The position numbers and the translations under genes are program-made. 64,000 nucleotides of DNA, taken from the NCBI GenBank assembly GCA_019056805.1, contig DXJG01000002.1:347103-411102 (forward strand), written 5' to 3'. Origin of the DNA: Candidatus Baldrarchaeota archaeon (GTDB taxonomy: Archaea > Asgardarchaeota > Baldrarchaeia > Baldrarchaeales > DXJG01). Below are positions 26,087-35,121 of this stretch, piece by piece. Every line of letters begins with the position of its first letter. Positions within the stretch are counted from its first letter, which is position 1. Under the pieces are notes generated by a model. That model was given only the letters and a program-made list of their open reading frames with translations. It had not been told where the DNA came from and ran no database searches.

Positions 26087-29000
26087 ATGGGTATCAAATA
26101 CGCCGAAAACCCTTGGAACGATGAAGAAATACTAAAAACGTTAAAACCCTACGTAGCAAAATGGTTCAAACAAACATTCGAAACATTCACCCCACCACAA
26201 AAATACGCAATCCCACTAATCCAAAAAGGAGAAAACACGCTCGTATTCAGCCCCACTGGTAGCGGAAAATGTATAACACCAGACCAAAAAGTCTTAGTAA
26301 AAATAGACGGGCTTGTATACCTATTAAAAGGCGAAGAACTGATACAAATGGCTAAAACCGAGGGAAAAACACTACAAAAAATAGATAATGGAATTCTATA
26401 CGAAATCCCTTCCCTTAAGGTATTTTCGTTAAAAGAAAATAAGATAGTTGAATCTCCAGCTTATATATACATCGAAGACTATAATGGAGAAATTATCGAA
26501 ATAGAAACAGAAGCTGGGAGAAAGATTAAAGTCACACCAAATCATCCGCTGTTAAAAGAGGACATCGACGGAACCTGGAGATGGACTCCAGCTGAGAAAT
26601 TGAAAGTCGGTGATAGAATAGCTGTAGCTAGAGAGATAAACTATAAATCTTCTATTAAAAAGCTTAAACTAAAAGAATCACTAAAAGCGTTGAAAACGAA
26701 GTTTAAAGAAGTCCTTACATACAAAGACTTTCTTAAACTTAGGAAAAGAATAGATCATGTTGGTTTTAAAAAGCTAAGTTTAGAAGAATTAAATCAAGTC
26801 AGAATCTTCTGCAAGTTAAAGTATACTAAAATAGCTAAGGAAACCGGTATTGGGCTAACTACAGTATGGAACTTCTTTAGAGGAAAAACCATTTATAAAA
26901 AGGACTTGATTTTAAAAATCCTAAGAGAAAACTTCCCTAACTCTGTAGAAGAAAATAGAATCTTCATTCTAGGAAGAAACGGCGATATAATAAGTTTTAA
27001 ATATCCTAAAAAGATAGATGAAAAACTTGTCAAGTGGGTCGCTTTCGTCTTAAGTGAAGGTCACATTCAAGCAAGTTCCCGCGATAATTTTATAGACTTC
27101 ATGATGGTTGCTCAAGCAAAAAACAAAAAATTATTAAAGGAGTTTCTATCCATCACCAAAGAGCTTTTCGATGTAGAATTTAGAAAAAAAGATGAAATAA
27201 ACTGGGTTTTGAACTCTAGAGCTTTCCTCGAATTCATCTCAGTGTATCTAGATCTACAGCCAAATAGCCGAGAAAGAAGGAAAAAAATGCCAGAGTGGAT
27301 ATTGAGCCTCGATAAACCCTTAATGCGCATTTTCCTTAGATGGTTCTTCACACTAGATGCGGAAGTAAGAGACCAAATAGTCCTCTTTCAAGCAAGCGAA
27401 GATATCATCGACAAAATTGCATATATGCTACTTAGATTTGGAATTTTCCCTAGCCTAAATGTAAAATATAAATTTGCTTCAAACACTACCGAGAAGAAAA
27501 AAAGAAAATACTATAGTGTCAGCATATTTGGCATAAGAAACCTAAGAAAATTCGATCAAGAAATTGGTTTAGAAAGAGAACCACCTGCTTCCTACATTAA
27601 TCTATTAAAAGCCAAACCAAGCGGTGAACATGTAGGAAAATTCCACTTAAATTTCAAGGAAATATCTGAAATTAGAAAGATACTTGGGTGTTCTTGGCAC
27701 GACGAATTTGAAAAAAGATATGGAAACATATACGAGGTTGTAAGAAGAACAGGAATGATAACCTTAGGTGCAACACAAAAACTACAGGAACTATTAAAAC
27801 AAGATCTTCAAAAACTAAGCTTTAACGGAAATATTAAACTAATAGATTCCTTAAGAAAAATCCTAGGCTCAGAAATCTTTTTCCTAAAAATAAAGAAAAT
27901 TACCAAAATTCATTACGAAGGTAAATTGCTGGATTTCACCGTACCAAAGCTAAGAAACTTTATTGGCGGCAAGGGCGCTGTAGTTCTCCATAATACTCTT
28001 GCGGCTTTCTTATTTGCTATAAATTGGCTTTTTGGGCTGGGTGAGGAGGGGAAGTTAGAAGATACTGTTTATGTTGTTTATGTTTCGCCTCTTCGTGCGT
28101 TGGCGAACGATATTCGTAAAAATCTTCTTGTTCCTTTGGAGGGGATCCGTGAAGTTGCAAATGGTATGGGTTTAGAATTACCTGAAATTAGAGCATTTGT
28201 AAGAACTGGAGATACTCCTGCAAGTGAAAAGGCTAAGATGCTTAAGAAACCTCCTCACATATTAATAACAACTCCGGAAACTCTTTCAATAGTTTTGTGT
28301 GCGCCTAGATTTCGTGAAAAACTAAAAACAGTTAGATATGTCATTGTGGACGAAGTACACGAGCTTTGCGATAATAAACGGGGAGTTCATCTCTCATTAA
28401 GCTTGGAACGACTGCGAGAAATAGCAGAACAAGAATTTGTACGCATAGGACTAAGTGCAACTCAAGCACCATTAGAAGAAATAGCAAAATGGCTAGTAGG
28501 ATATAGAGAGAATGAAAAACTAAGAGATGTAACCATAGTAAACATATATGAAACAAAGAAGCTAGATATGAGAGTGATATGCCCAGTAAGAGACCTAATA
28601 CACACAGACTACGCATATGTAAACGCAAGAATGTACGAAATACTAAGAGACCTTGTAGAAAAACACAGAACAACCCTAATATTCACAAACACAAGAAGCG
28701 GAGCAGAAAGCGTAACATTCCACCTAAAACAAGTATTCGGAGAAGAATACATAGACCAAATAGCAACACATCATGGAAGCTTATCAAGAACAACAAGACT
28801 AGAAGTAGAAGATTTACTAAAACAAGGACAATTAAAAGCAGTAATTTGCGTTTCAGAGGACTCAAGAATCTTAACAAATCACTACTGGAAACCAATAATA
28901 GAGGTTAAACCACAAGACAAAGTTGTATACCTAGATGACCAACTAAAATTAAAAGAAGGAACATTCGCCGGACGTGTCTCTGTGCCCTATTACGACGAGG

Positions 29001-32000
29001 GATTTATGATAAAAAGCAGACTTGGTTTTGAAATCAAATGTACCAAGGAACACAAGTTTCTCACTATAAGACGTTCTAAACTTACGTGGATCGAAGCAAA
29101 AGACTTAAAAGTCGGTGATAAAGTCGCCGTAATAAGAAAAATTCCGACGTTTCAGCAAAAAATACCAAGTTATTATGAGCTCATTCCTGAAAATGCCTAT
29201 GTATGGTTAGAAGAGAACTTCTTAAAATCTCTGCGAGATGAAATCGTATCAAAATTTAATAGCATCAAACATTTCTGTAAACTAATTAATCTAAGATATT
29301 CTACAATCAAAGAAAACTTAAATGGAACGTATCCTATCAAATTTGCAAATCTCATGAAGATTTTAAAAAAGCTAGAAAGAGAAAACGAGATATTAGAGGA
29401 AATAAAAAATATAGGGACAGATAAACGAAAATACAATATACCTAACAGAAAAATTTCGAAAGATTTTATAAGATTTCTAGGTTTCTGGCTTGCTGAAGGT
29501 TCTTGGGACGCGTCGGGGATATCAATAGCTGGAAATGAAAACCTTCTTAAATACTATTCAAGTTTACTAACCAAAGAGTTCCCAGTTAAATTCATAAAAG
29601 ATAAAAATCCATATGGGATACCTCAAATAAAGTTTTATTCAACACTTTTACTTGGAATATTTAAAAAATTAACTGGCACTTTACATAAAAAATCTTTATA
29701 CGCTAAATTTCCGACTATTCTGTACGAATTACCATCTAGTTACAAATGGGCTTTTCTTTCGGGATACTTTGATGGTGATGGGTACTTAGAAGTAAAATCT
29801 GGAAGAATATATTCAGCTGGTTTCACCACATTTAACTTAAACCTAGCGAAGGGAATGCAAAATTTACTTCTCCAATTAGGGGTCATAGCTTCCATAAGAA
29901 AGAAAGAATACAACGAGTCAAGAGAATTCAGAGGAAGAAAAATAAGAAAAAGGGGTACTTGTTACACGGTTTCGATTTATGGAGGAGAAAATCTAAGGAT
30001 CTTTGCGACCAATATTGATCCGAAACGAGAAGAGTTCTCCAAGATTAAGCGGGTATGTGAACTTAAAGGCTATTGCAATAGGGATGTAGTGCCAGGCATG
30101 GGTGAAATTTTGCGAAAAACCAGAGAAGAAGCTGGAATTAGTACATACAAGCTTCAAAAACTTGGATACAATCCGGTTAAAGTAGAACTCGAGAAGAGAG
30201 AAATTCGAAGAGAAAACTTGAAAAAGTTAGCTGAAATCTACAAAGAAAGCAACCATAGTTATCTATTAAGAATATTGTCTAACTCTGATGTTTTCTGGGA
30301 TGAGATAATAGAGAAAAAACCCTTAAAGCTGAAACAAGTCTATAGTCTTGTTGATACAACGAATCATAATTACGTAATAGAAGGATTTATTTGTCGCAAC
30401 AGTTCGACAAGTCTTGAGCTTGGTATAGATATTGGTTATATTGATCTTGTGGTGCAGATTGGTAGTCCTAAGAGTGTAGCTAAAGGACTGCAGAGAGTTG
30501 GAAGAGCAGGACACTTTTTACACGAAGTTTCAAAAGGACGATTAATTGTTTTTGATAGAGATGATTTAGTTGAATGTACAGTTCTTGTAAAGGCAGCATA
30601 CGAAGGAAAAATAGACAGAGTACAAATACCTAAAAACTGCTTAGATGTACTTGCACAACACCTCGTAGGAATGTCAGTAAATAAGAAATGGAAGGTAGAT
30701 GAAGCCTACAAACTTATAAAAAGATCCTACTGCTATCACAACCTTTCCAAAAAAGATTTCATAGAAGTTCTAAGATATTTGGGAGGACACTATGTACACC
30801 TAGAAGATAGAGGAGTGTATAGAAAACTTTGGTACGACGAAGAAGAAGGTGTCTTTGGAAGAAAAAGAGCGGCAAGAATGATCTACTTCATGAACATTGG
30901 AACAATACCCGATGAGGCAGACTTCAGAGTAATATTAGAAGATCAAAGAACAACAATAGGAAGAATAAGCGAAAAATTCCTAGAAAGACTAACACCAGGA
31001 GACATATTTGTTCTGGGAGGAAAAACCTACCAATACCTAAGAACAAGAGAAAGTAAAGTATTCGTTAGAAGTGCTTACGGAAGAAGACCAACAGTTCCAC
31101 AATGGATAGGTGAAATGTTACCAAGAAGCTTCGACCTCTCAATAGAAGTTGGAAAATTCAGAGAACTTATTACAGAAAAGCTAAGAGAGCTGCCGGTTGA
31201 AGAAGTAAAAGAATGGCTCAAAAAAGAATACTATTTAGATGAAGCAGCAGCAAACAGCCTCATTCAATACTTCATAGAACAGTTAACATACGCAGGAAAA
31301 GTAGCATCTCACCGAAAAATAATACTGGAAGAGTTTTTCGACGAAAGAGGAAGACAAAACATAGTATTTCACGCACCCTTTGGAAGAAGAACAAACGACG
31401 CTCTTTCAAGGGCTTATGCTTATCAAGTCTCAAAACTTGTAAAAGCAAATGTAGCAACAACCGTAACAGATGACGGATTCATGTTAATCCTGCCTTATGG
31501 AAAAGTAGTAGACTTAAGAGAAATACCACCATTAGTAACCTCGAAAAACCTAATTGAAGTATTAAAGAAAGCAATTAGAAACACAGAGCTCTTCAAAAGA
31601 AGGTTTCAACATGTGGCAGCCAGAAGCTTCATGATACTTCGAAAATACAAAGGATACGAAATTTCACTATCAAAACAGCAATTCAGAGCATCAAAAATTT
31701 TAGATCTTATCGCGGACTGGGAAGACTTTCCAATAATAAAAGAAACATACAGAGAAATATTGGAAGATGTTTTCGACGTTGAAAACGCTAAAAAAGTTTT
31801 ACAATGGATAGAAGAAGGAAAAACAGTATTTGACTTCTTACCAGCAATGGAAATACCCTCACCATTCGCTCATGGAACAATTCTAGTTGGAATAAGCGAC
31901 ATAGTGATGATGGAGGACAGACAAGCCTTACTCAAAGAACTACACCAAAAAATTCTTGAAAAAATACAAAGAATGCCAGCGACTATCACAATAGAGAGAA

Positions 32001-33628
32001 GATCTTTCGAAACAATACCAGAATCTATAGTTTCCGAATTCTTAAAGAAAAGGCGAATGTTAACTATTAGAACAAAAGAAGACATAATAAAAATTTTACA
32101 TGAAATAGGAGCAATAAAACCTAGTGAAATAAAGAAATCAAAACATTTTGAAATAATAATATCAGGAACTGAAGATTCATCCAAGGAGAAAATGTGGAAA
32201 CAAATTAAAAATTGGATATTGAAACTCGAAGAAGAAGGCAAAATCATACAAGTACCCTGCTTAAAGGGAATGACACTTCACTACATAACAGTTGAAGATT
32301 ACCCAATATATGCCACCGCTTATCAAGAATCCGTAAAAATAAAAAGTGTAGAAAGAAAAATTCTAGATTACGTCAGAAGCTATGGCGGAGTAACCGCTGA
32401 TCAAATAGCGGAAACACTACAAATAGAGAAGAAAGAAGTGAATAGAGCGTTAAAGAAACTTGAAAAAGCATACATACTACATAGAAAGAAACAAAAAACA
32501 AAAAAAGAAACAAAACGGCTCCGTACAGCATGGTACATTGCAGAAGAAATACTTCCAAGAAGAATTCTAATAAAAACAGCTAAGATGAATAAAGCAGAGG
32601 CTCAAAAACAAATAATTTTAAAATTCCTTCACATAAACGGACCATCCACGTTCAAAGAGATAACAGATTATACGGGATTTCCCCAAGATGAAATATCAAA
32701 AATCTTATCCATATTAGAAGCAGAAGACATGATTGAAAGAGGAAAATTTGTAGACTACAAACCTACACCACAAGTAATCATAAAAGAAGACCTAGAAGAA
32801 CTAAGAAGATTATCAGAAATAATTGTAGAGAAGAAAATAATACCAACAGAAATACTAGAAGCTTATTATATGAAAATACAACATCTAACAGAAGATACTA
32901 AAGGATTTACAGAAAGCGATATACTAAAAATCTTAGCTGACTGCGGCCCCATGTACACCCTCGTAAACCGAACACCCACCCTATTAAACAGAATGAAAAT
33001 ACCAAGAGAAGAAATAGAAAAACTAATCAAAAAACTATGGAAAGAGAAAAAAATCTTTTGGATAAGATGCTTGAGAGAAATGAAAGCCCTTTGGATAATA
33101 GACAAAGAATATCCATTATTCTATAAATTATATGCTAAACAAATCAAACTTAACGACATAGATCAAAAAATACTTAATGAGATAAGAGAAAACGGACCAG
33201 TAGCCACTCACATTCTTGCACGCAAACTAAAAATTAAAACCGGGCAACTAAGAGCATCTCTACAAAAACTGGAAAGAAGCTACAAAATAATAAGAGTAGA
33301 CATCACAACAGACGAAAAGGGAAGACCAGCAATACTATGGGACACAGCAGAAAAATTTGTACCAAAACACCTACTCAAAGAAGCCAAGAAAATAAGCATA
33401 GAAACAGCGCTCAAAAAATTAATTATAAAATTCCTTCACATAAACGGACCATCCACAATAGATGAAATATGCGGATGGATAGGCTTTCCAGAAGACAAAA
33501 TCAAACCACTATTGAATGAACTACAAAAAGAAAAAATTACAAAACACGGCATGTTCACAAGAACAAAAATAGCAACACAATGGATATTAACAGAAGATTT
33601 AGAAAAACTATTCAAACCAGAAACTTAA
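26087..33628 (+). CDS. lhr: Lhr-family ATP-dependent helicase precursor with two inteins
   Basis: The 2513-residue precursor should splice to about 1420 residues. Helicase motifs of the extein: motif I PTGSGK-T (56-61, completed by Thr637 after splicing), motif II DEVH (755-758), motif III GLSATQ, motif IV TLIFTNTRS, motif V STSLELGID after intein 2, and motif VI QRVGRAGH (about 1469-1476). A winged helix and the Lhr core domain follow. The last 450 residues or so add tandem winged-helix modules with an internal duplication, making it longer than the usual 850-950 residue archaeal Lhr and similar in plan to long bacterial Lhr. Lhr unwinds 3'-tailed DNA and DNA:RNA hybrids in repair. ATG 26087 follows GAGGAG. 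The PdeM-like gene lies directly upstream. Confidence 0.95.
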   Translation: MGIKYAENPWNDEEILKTLKPYVAKWFKQTFETFTPPQKYAIPLIQKGENTLVFSPTGSGKCITPDQKVLVKIDGLVYLLKGEELIQMAKTEGKTLQKIDNGILYEIPSLKVFSLKENKIVESPAYIYIEDYNGEIIEIETEAGRKIKVTPNHPLLKEDIDGTWRWTPAEKLKVGDRIAVAREINYKSSIKKLKLKESLKALKTKFKEVLTYKDFLKLRKRIDHVGFKKLSLEELNQVRIFCKLKYTKIAKETGIGLTTVWNFFRGKTIYKKDLILKILRENFPNSVEENRIFILGRNGDIISFKYPKKIDEKLVKWVAFVLSEGHIQASSRDNFIDFMMVAQAKNKKLLKEFLSITKELFDVEFRKKDEINWVLNSRAFLEFISVYLDLQPNSRERRKKMPEWILSLDKPLMRIFLRWFFTLDAEVRDQIVLFQASEDIIDKIAYMLLRFGIFPSLNVKYKFASNTTEKKKRKYYSVSIFGIRNLRKFDQEIGLEREPPASYINLLKAKPSGEHVGKFHLNFKEISEIRKILGCSWHDEFEKRYGNIYEVVRRTGMITLGATQKLQELLKQDLQKLSFNGNIKLIDSLRKILGSEIFFLKIKKITKIHYEGKLLDFTVPKLRNFIGGKGAVVLHNTLAAFLFAINWLFGLGEEGKLEDTVYVVYVSPLRALANDIRKNLLVPLEGIREVANGMGLELPEIRAFVRTGDTPASEKAKMLKKPPHILITTPETLSIVLCAPRFREKLKTVRYVIVDEVHELCDNKRGVHLSLSLERLREIAEQEFVRIGLSATQAPLEEIAKWLVGYRENEKLRDVTIVNIYETKKLDMRVICPVRDLIHTDYAYVNARMYEILRDLVEKHRTTLIFTNTRSGAESVTFHLKQVFGEEYIDQIATHHGSLSRTTRLEVEDLLKQGQLKAVICVSEDSRILTNHYWKPIIEVKPQDKVVYLDDQLKLKEGTFAGRVSVPYYDEGFMIKSRLGFEIKCTKEHKFLTIRRSKLTWIEAKDLKVGDKVAVIRKIPTFQQKIPSYYELIPENAYVWLEENFLKSLRDEIVSKFNSIKHFCKLINLRYSTIKENLNGTYPIKFANLMKILKKLERENEILEEIKNIGTDKRKYNIPNRKISKDFIRFLGFWLAEGSWDASGISIAGNENLLKYYSSLLTKEFPVKFIKDKNPYGIPQIKFYSTLLLGIFKKLTGTLHKKSLYAKFPTILYELPSSYKWAFLSGYFDGDGYLEVKSGRIYSAGFTTFNLNLAKGMQNLLLQLGVIASIRKKEYNESREFRGRKIRKRGTCYTVSIYGGENLRIFATNIDPKREEFSKIKRVCELKGYCNRDVVPGMGEILRKTREEAGISTYKLQKLGYNPVKVELEKREIRRENLKKLAEIYKESNHSYLLRILSNSDVFWDEIIEKKPLKLKQVYSLVDTTNHNYVIEGFICRNSSTSLELGIDIGYIDLVVQIGSPKSVAKGLQRVGRAGHFLHEVSKGRLIVFDRDDLVECTVLVKAAYEGKIDRVQIPKNCLDVLAQHLVGMSVNKKWKVDEAYKLIKRSYCYHNLSKKDFIEVLRYLGGHYVHLEDRGVYRKLWYDEEEGVFGRKRAARMIYFMNIGTIPDEADFRVILEDQRTTIGRISEKFLERLTPGDIFVLGGKTYQYLRTRESKVFVRSAYGRRPTVPQWIGEMLPRSFDLSIEVGKFRELITEKLRELPVEEVKEWLKKEYYLDEAAANSLIQYFIEQLTYAGKVASHRKIILEEFFDERGRQNIVFHAPFGRRTNDALSRAYAYQVSKLVKANVATTVTDDGFMLILPYGKVVDLREIPPLVTSKNLIEVLKKAIRNTELFKRRFQHVAARSFMILRKYKGYEISLSKQQFRASKILDLIADWEDFPIIKETYREILEDVFDVENAKKVLQWIEEGKTVFDFLPAMEIPSPFAHGTILVGISDIVMMEDRQALLKELHQKILEKIQRMPATITIERRSFETIPESIVSEFLKKRRMLTIRTKEDIIKILHEIGAIKPSEIKKSKHFEIIISGTEDSSKEKMWKQIKNWILKLEEEGKIIQVPCLKGMTLHYITVEDYPIYATAYQESVKIKSVERKILDYVRSYGGVTADQIAETLQIEKKEVNRALKKLEKAYILHRKKQKTKKETKRLRTAWYIAEEILPRRILIKTAKMNKAEAQKQIILKFLHINGPSTFKEITDYTGFPQDEISKILSILEAEDMIERGKFVDYKPTPQVIIKEDLEELRRLSEIIVEKKIIPTEILEAYYMKIQHLTEDTKGFTESDILKILADCGPMYTLVNRTPTLLNRMKIPREEIEKLIKKLWKEKKIFWIRCLREMKALWIIDKEYPLFYKLYAKQIKLNDIDQKILNEIRENGPVATHILARKLKIKTGQLRASLQKLERSYKIIRVDITTDEKGRPAILWDTAEKFVPKHLLKEAKKISIETALKKLIIKFLHINGPSTIDEICGWIGFPEDKIKPLLNELQKEKITKHGMFTRTKIATQWILTEDLEKLFKPET
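26270..27994 (+). mobile_element. Intein 1 in Lhr, inserted in Walker A
   Basis: 575 codons. It starts with Cys62 (CITPDQKVLV) directly after GSGK and ends in VVLHN before Thr637, so splicing restores PTGSGKTLAAF. Block A is CITPDQKVL, block B is ETEAGRKIKVTPNHPLL (T-x-x-H). The homing endonuclease has two LAGLIDADG-like segments, WVAFVLSEGH and LRWFFTLDAE; the second is degraded, so cleavage activity is uncertain. A helix-turn-helix-like segment (TKIAKETGIGLTTVWNFFRG) lies before the endonuclease. Endpoints are exact to the codon by motif logic. Confidence 0.93.
28847..30400 (+). mobile_element. Intein 2 in Lhr, inserted in motif V
   Basis: 518 codons, from Cys921 (CVSEDSRILT) to Asn1438 (GFICRN) before Ser. 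Splicing restores AVI-SSTSLELGIDIG. The block G end is Arg-Asn, not the usual His-Asn, so splicing chemistry may be altered. Block B is KCTKEHKFLT. The endonuclease motifs are FLGFWLAEGS and FLSGYFDGDGYLE, the second intact. Two helix-turn-helix-like segments occur (FCKLINLRYSTIKENLNG and ILRKTREEAGISTYKLQKLG). Confidence 0.93.
32619..32649 (+). repeat. 31-base direct repeat in lhr, copy 1
   Basis: Identical to 33426-33456, 807 bases (269 codons) downstream in the same frame. It encodes KFLHINGPS-type sequence at equivalent positions of two duplicated winged-helix modules. Confidence 0.9.
33426..33456 (+). repeat. 31-base direct repeat in lhr, copy 2
   Basis: Second exact copy of 32619-32649. 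The surrounding protein modules are similar but diverged, so this identical stretch stands out. Confidence 0.9.
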
Positions 33629-33739
33629 CCTCCAACACAAATTCATTTTAATATTAAACTACGAGATAAAGCATCAAATAAGTGATCTCTTGTTACCTAA
33701 AAAACAAGAACTGCAACATAATCAAAAGATAATTAGTAT

Positions 33740-34996
33740 TTAATCCCAAGGTTTTCTATCTAATTCCATCTTCTCTAATTGCGTTAAAACATATTTTCGA
33801 GTTTCTTCTGGTTTAGGGAATTCTCGTATTATCTTTCCATTCCTAACAAGAGGCTTTAACATATTTTCCATGTTTTTTCCACATTTAGGACATTTTGGAG
33901 CAGGCTCATTTTCTAAGCGAACCACATCTATAAGACACTCAGAACATCTATACACTCTCTTAACACCGCTAAATTTTCCCCTCTTAGCACAAGGAACCCA
34001 TTTACCCTCATGATGAATGGCAACAATATCCATAGCAAAATCGATTATCCTAGCATTAGCTATCGAAGAACCAACACCAAATCCAGAAACACCAGCTTTA
34101 ACAAGTTCAGGAATCGTATCCTCATTAATACCGCCAGAAACAAAAACTTTTCCATCAAAACCTCTAGCTTTAAGTTCCCAAATAACTTCCCGAACGATAT
34201 CCGCAAATTTACCACGCCTAGAACTTGGAGTATCAAGTCTGAAACCCCATATTCTATCAGGTCCAACAGTTTTCACAGCTCTTATTGCCTCAGAAACCTC
34301 GTCCAAATAAGTATCACAAAGAATTATTCGAGGTACATCCTCAGGCATAATACGGTCAAAAGCTTTCCAAGCCTCACTATGATCACCTTTCAAAACAGAG
34401 TAAATAATCATTAAACTATGAGGCATCGTACCAACAGGCTTCATTCCCAAAAATCTTTCAGCCCCCAATACACAAGACACTGCATCGCAACCACCAATGT
34501 AAGCATAAAACGCATTAAACGGTGAGATTGCAGGATGCGTTCTCCGTGCACCAAAAGAAACAATCAACACATTATTTCCAGCAGCTTTTCTTATTCTAGC
34601 AGCTTTCGAAGCAATACCAGAACCAACACAGAGAAAACCAAGAAGAGGAGTCTCATAAATAACAAATTTACCATAAGGACCTCTGATAGTCATAACAGGC
34701 TCCTTAATGCCGTAATAATCAGTTTTATAAATTACTGATCCTTCCGGAAAAGCATCAATATCAACAGGGACACCTTCAAACAACTTTGCAACATCTCTTA
34801 ATCCCCCAAAAATGCCCCAAGGATAACCATGCGGCAAACCACTAATAGTAATTTCAGCATGAACCAAAGTATCCGCAAGATTCTCTTCTTCTAAGATCCT
34901 TAAAGTCCTGTAAAAATATATGTCAGTAGTCTTTCCTTCCTTAACATCCTCATGCTTCGCAAAAATAAATAAATAGTTATCATCCTTCCAATTCAT
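33740..34996 (-). CDS. pncB: Nicotinate phosphoribosyltransferase, archaeal type
   Basis: 418 residues. It forms nicotinate mononucleotide from nicotinate and PRPP, the second step of NAD salvage from nicotinamide. Type II features are present: GLPHGYPWG-like N-terminal segment, SFGARRTHP (substrate-binding region), GTMPHS, DTYLDEV, RLDTPSSRRG, VFVSGGINE and GVGSSI. The C-terminal 60 residues add a zinc ribbon (CSEC and CPKC), common in archaeal members. It is divergent from the nicotinamidase gene, and the two share a 125-base promoter region. Confidence 0.93.
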   Translation of the reverse strand: MNWKDDNYLFIFAKHEDVKEGKTTDIYFYRTLRILEEENLADTLVHAEITISGLPHGYPWGIFGGLRDVAKLFEGVPVDIDAFPEGSVIYKTDYYGIKEPVMTIRGPYGKFVIYETPLLGFLCVGSGIASKAARIRKAAGNNVLIVSFGARRTHPAISPFNAFYAYIGGCDAVSCVLGAERFLGMKPVGTMPHSLMIIYSVLKGDHSEAWKAFDRIMPEDVPRIILCDTYLDEVSEAIRAVKTVGPDRIWGFRLDTPSSRRGKFADIVREVIWELKARGFDGKVFVSGGINEDTIPELVKAGVSGFGVGSSIANARIIDFAMDIVAIHHEGKWVPCAKRGKFSGVKRVYRCSECLIDVVRLENEPAPKCPKCGKNMENMLKPLVRNGKIIREFPKPEETRKYVLTQLEKMELDRKPWD

Positions 34997-35048
34997 GTTA
35001 ACTGCCTCTCATCACTCACTTGCCACTTATCAAGACATTATCAAATAC

Positions 35049-35060
35049 CTTATTAAAATG
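35049..35060 (-). promoter_or_regulatory. TATA-like element for pncB
   Basis: CATTTTAATAAG on the minus strand, about 53-64 bases before the pncB ATG. It abuts the inverted repeat at 35060-35086 in the shared promoter region. Confidence 0.4.
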
Positions 35061-35086
35061 ATTTCACTTAAAAGTAAAATGAAATC
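35060..35086. promoter_or_regulatory. Inverted repeat around the pncA TATA box, candidate operator
   Basis: GATTTCA (35060-35066) and TGAAATC (35080-35086) are perfect inverted arms around a 13-base spacer that holds the TATA-like CTTAAAAGTA. A dimeric repressor bound here would block TBP at pncA and also touch the pncB promoter. It is a candidate site for control of NAD salvage; the regulator is unknown. Confidence 0.5.
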
Positions 35087-35121
35087 CAAGGGGTAGAGAC
35101 AGGATCTATGGAGGAAGAGCG

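Noticed and set aside
28579..28908. Arg/Lys-rich ORF on the plus strand and long hydrophobic ORFs on the minus strand inside lhr
   Set aside because: They are frame shadows of the A-rich lhr coding sequence; no ribosome sites and no plausible protein composition.
33683..33711. Short inverted repeat CTTGTT...AACAAG after lhr
   Set aside because: Six-base arms in AT-rich DNA without a following T-run are too weak to call a terminator.
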